NCBI GenBank assembly: GCA_963925495.1
Contig: CAWUST010000012.1
Location: 81,557 to 145,556 of the forward strand
Reading direction: 5' to 3'
Length of the DNA stretch: 64,000 nucleotides
Origin: UBA2108 sp963925495
GTDB lineage: Bacteria; Bacteroidota; Bacteroidia; Flavobacteriales_G; Salibacteraceae
Part shown: positions 62,402-64,000 of the stretch, piece by piece
Position numbering within the stretch: position 1 is the first letter of the stretch
Layout of the letters: every line of letters starts with the position of its first letter
Made by a program: the position numbers and the translations under genes
Notes under the pieces: model-generated
What the model was told of the DNA's origin: nothing
The model's input: the letters and a program-made list of their open reading frames with translations, nothing else
Database searches by the model: none

Positions 62402-64000
62402 TTATATTCCCATTTTGAAACCCATGTCAAAACTTTTAGAGCACCCTAAAATAGTTGCCCTTCCTTTTAATTCACCTGATATTAAATCTTTGTCGAAATC
62501 AGCTTTTAATTTACCGTATAACCTAACCGCACCTATTGTGAATTTCGAAAGAACCGGAGGATCCACAGTAATACTTGCTTTGAAATCTGCCGCTACCATA
62601 GCATAGTTAAACTTAAAAGAGGGGCTGTAAGTAAATTTAACTCCTGCAGTTATTTCTAGACTTGCATTGGCACAAATATCAGCGATTCCTATGTCTACGC
62701 AGCCGCCTGCTTTAAACCCACCGAAAACTACTATTTCAGTGGAAGTTTTATTCATAGCTAAGTAACCGCCTCCACCAAATCCAGTACAAGTAGGATAAAT
62801 TTCAATCTTTTTTTTCTCCGATCCTATTTTTACATCCCAATTTCCTTTTTTTGATTCTATAACTAAGCTACCACTTATGCACACCGGTTTTTGACCGGAC
62901 ATGGCGCCTGTTAGTAAGAGGTAATCTTTTCCACTATCGTAGTGCATTTTCACTTTTCCTACTACTGCAGCTGAACCTGATGTAATCTTAGTTTTTAAAT
63001 ATTTAGGACCTTTTTGAGCAGGTCCTTTTTTAGGAAGGTTGGCTGATGATCCGCCTGGAATTCCTAATTTACTAGCGAGTGAACCAGTAGCTTTGAAATC
63101 TTTGCTTCCAGTTTCTATTTTAAGATCGTCACTTCCTTTTGCGTAATCAAATATGATGTCCTTTTTAATGTTAGAAGAAACGGCTAATGTACCAATGGAA
63201 GAATTTTTAGCAATTACTTTTACTTTTTTTCCTTTTCCACCTTCCACGGCTAATTCAGTTCCATCGTATTTACCTCGGAGACCATATTGGCTGCTTGCAC
63301 CTTTGAAAAATGCTATTTCATACTTAGCTTGAGAGTACGAAAGCAAATCTTTTCCTCCAGCTTTAACTGTATGAGTTCCATCGGTTAATGAAAGTGATTT
63401 AGATGAATAATTAAGAGCAGCTTTGTATTTACCATCTACCAATTCAATATCTGCTTTTTTTGTAAGAGTCAAACTGCGGTTTCCTTCACTAACGGATACA
63501 ATGTTTCCCCCTCCTACAGTAGCTTTCAAAGAACCTTTTGAGTAGCTAGCTTTTTCGCTATCAACATTAATATTATGTCCATTGTAAACTATGCCAAGTT
63601 TAGCATCTTTGTCTATTTTCAGACTATTTGACCCATAAATTAGTTCCGCATTTGTTTTACTCATTTTGAGTTTATTAGAACCATCACTCAATTCAATGGA
63701 AGGATTGGTGGCATCAGTAATTAAGGTAAGTATTTTAGTGTTTTCCTTTAACTCAACTTTATTTCCTGCAAAAGCAAAACTTCTAGTTCCATCTGTAAAA
63801 CTTAAAGATTTAGAAGTGCTAAAGGAAGCTTTATACTTGTCGTATTTGAAATCTAATCCAGTTTTACTGACTTTAATATCGGTCGTAGTTCCTTCATTAA
63901 ACTCAACAGATTGATCGTTGTTCACCAAAAACGTTTTGGTTTTGTCGTTTAGTTTAAGCAACTGGTCTCCACCAAGATTTACTGAATACGTTCCGTCACT
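62402..64000 (-). CDS. Unrecognised repetitive beta-rich protein (5' end outside the window)
   Basis: 532 residues visible; the frame is open to the window edge, so the N-terminus and any signal peptide are not seen. Residues corresponding to 63250-64000 form a repeat with the recurring element hxL/FxD/EG[ST] (SLSFTDGTRSFAF, SIELSDGSNKLKM, SVSEGNRSLTLT, SLSLTDGTHTVKA), spaced 40-55 residues apart. This suggests a beta-solenoid. A Pro/Lys/Gly linker near 63000-63060 separates it from a C-terminal beta-rich domain. That domain has Cys residues and GGGGYLAMNKTSTEIVVFGG, and ends CSKSFDMGFKMGI. I know no family with this plan. It is the first visible gene of the surface operon. Confidence 0.7.
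   Translation of the reverse strand, partial: SDGTYSVNLGGDQLLKLNDKTKTFLVNNDQSVEFNEGTTTDIKVSKTGLDFKYDKYKASFSTSKSLSFTDGTRSFAFAGNKVELKENTKILTLITDATNPSIELSDGSNKLKMSKTNAELIYGSNSLKIDKDAKLGIVYNGHNINVDSEKASYSKGSLKATVGGGNIVSVSEGNRSLTLTKKADIELVDGKYKAALNYSSKSLSLTDGTHTVKAGGKDLLSYSQAKYEIAFFKGASSQYGLRGKYDGTELAVEGGKGKKVKVIAKNSSIGTLAVSSNIKKDIIFDYAKGSDDLKIETGSKDFKATGSLASKLGIPGGSSANLPKKGPAQKGPKYLKTKITSGSAAVVGKVKMHYDSGKDYLLLTGAMSGQKPVCISGSLVIESKKGNWDVKIGSEKKKIEIYPTCTGFGGGGYLAMNKTSTEIVVFGGFKAGGCVDIGIADICANASLEITAGVKFTYSPSFKFNYAMVAADFKASITVDPPVLSKFTIGAVRLYGKLKADFDKDLISGELKGRATILGCSKSFDMGFKMGI

Overview
The window looks like a chromosomal segment of a low-GC member of the Bacteroidota, most probably Flavobacteriales. 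The evidence is the gene content: type IX secretion (T9SS) C-terminal sorting domains of both kinds, a PorP/SprF-family protein, PKD-domain giants, a DUF2807 protein, an S46 dipeptidyl-peptidase, DUF4369/TlpA thioredoxins and OmpP1/FadL-type porins. The promoters agree: many genes are preceded by the phylum's -7 element TAnnTTTG, and the rpsF operon has the full TTG-N19-TACTTTTG form. No phage, insertion sequence or CRISPR array was seen.

Layout. 1-4429: O-methyltransferase, a broken SIMPL gene, threonine aldolase, and a lipoprotein coupled to an outer-membrane porin-like protein. 4511-6452 (minus): Nif3-like protein and a coiled-coil/zinc-ribbon protein with a strong terminator. 6594-15155 (plus): lpxK, purine nucleoside phosphorylase, gatB, a TlpA-like lipoprotein and two M1 peptidases in tandem, the first with a T9SS sorting domain. 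15402-16677 (minus): rpsF-rpsR-rplI. 16860-18660: dnaX split by an 11-A run into a gamma-like and a tau-specific frame. 18674-27308 (minus): DEAD-box helicase, WD40 protein, SulP transporter, methyltransferase, a 123-bp direct repeat pair and S46 peptidase. 27560-43249: SiaC remnant, small secreted protein, DnaJ membrane protein, EI24/CysZ-like protein, purB, DUF2807, PagL-like deacylase, mazG, 5-formyltetrahydrofolate cyclo-ligase, ABC ATPase remnant, der, era, initiator tRNA, glycosyltransferase, MsrB-MsrA fusion, MBL hydrolase, AIM24 remnant and a DUF2279 protein. 43286-43745: a decayed TonB-dependent receptor.

43963-64000 (minus, running off the window): one tightly packed operon of five genes with gaps of 3-9 bp. 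In transcription order these are an unrecognised repetitive beta-rich protein (5' end outside), a 676-aa fibronectin-III-like protein, a 3032-aa PKD/Ig-like giant with a type A T9SS signal, an 1888-aa Ig/PKD giant with a gliding-motility (type B, CHU_C) C-terminus, and a PorP/SprF barrel fused to a coiled coil and a SPOR-like domain. The order type-B giant then PorP/SprF resembles sprB-sprF of gliding flavobacteria. I infer a T9SS-exported cell-surface adhesin or motility apparatus; this is the best candidate in the window for a little-described system.

A second theme is gene decay. At least five protein genes (SIMPL, SiaC, ABC ATPase, AIM24, TonB receptor) and one tRNA copy survive only as fragments, and two conserved zinc sites (zinc-ribbon protein, DnaX) have lost their cysteines. 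Housekeeping genes are otherwise intact.
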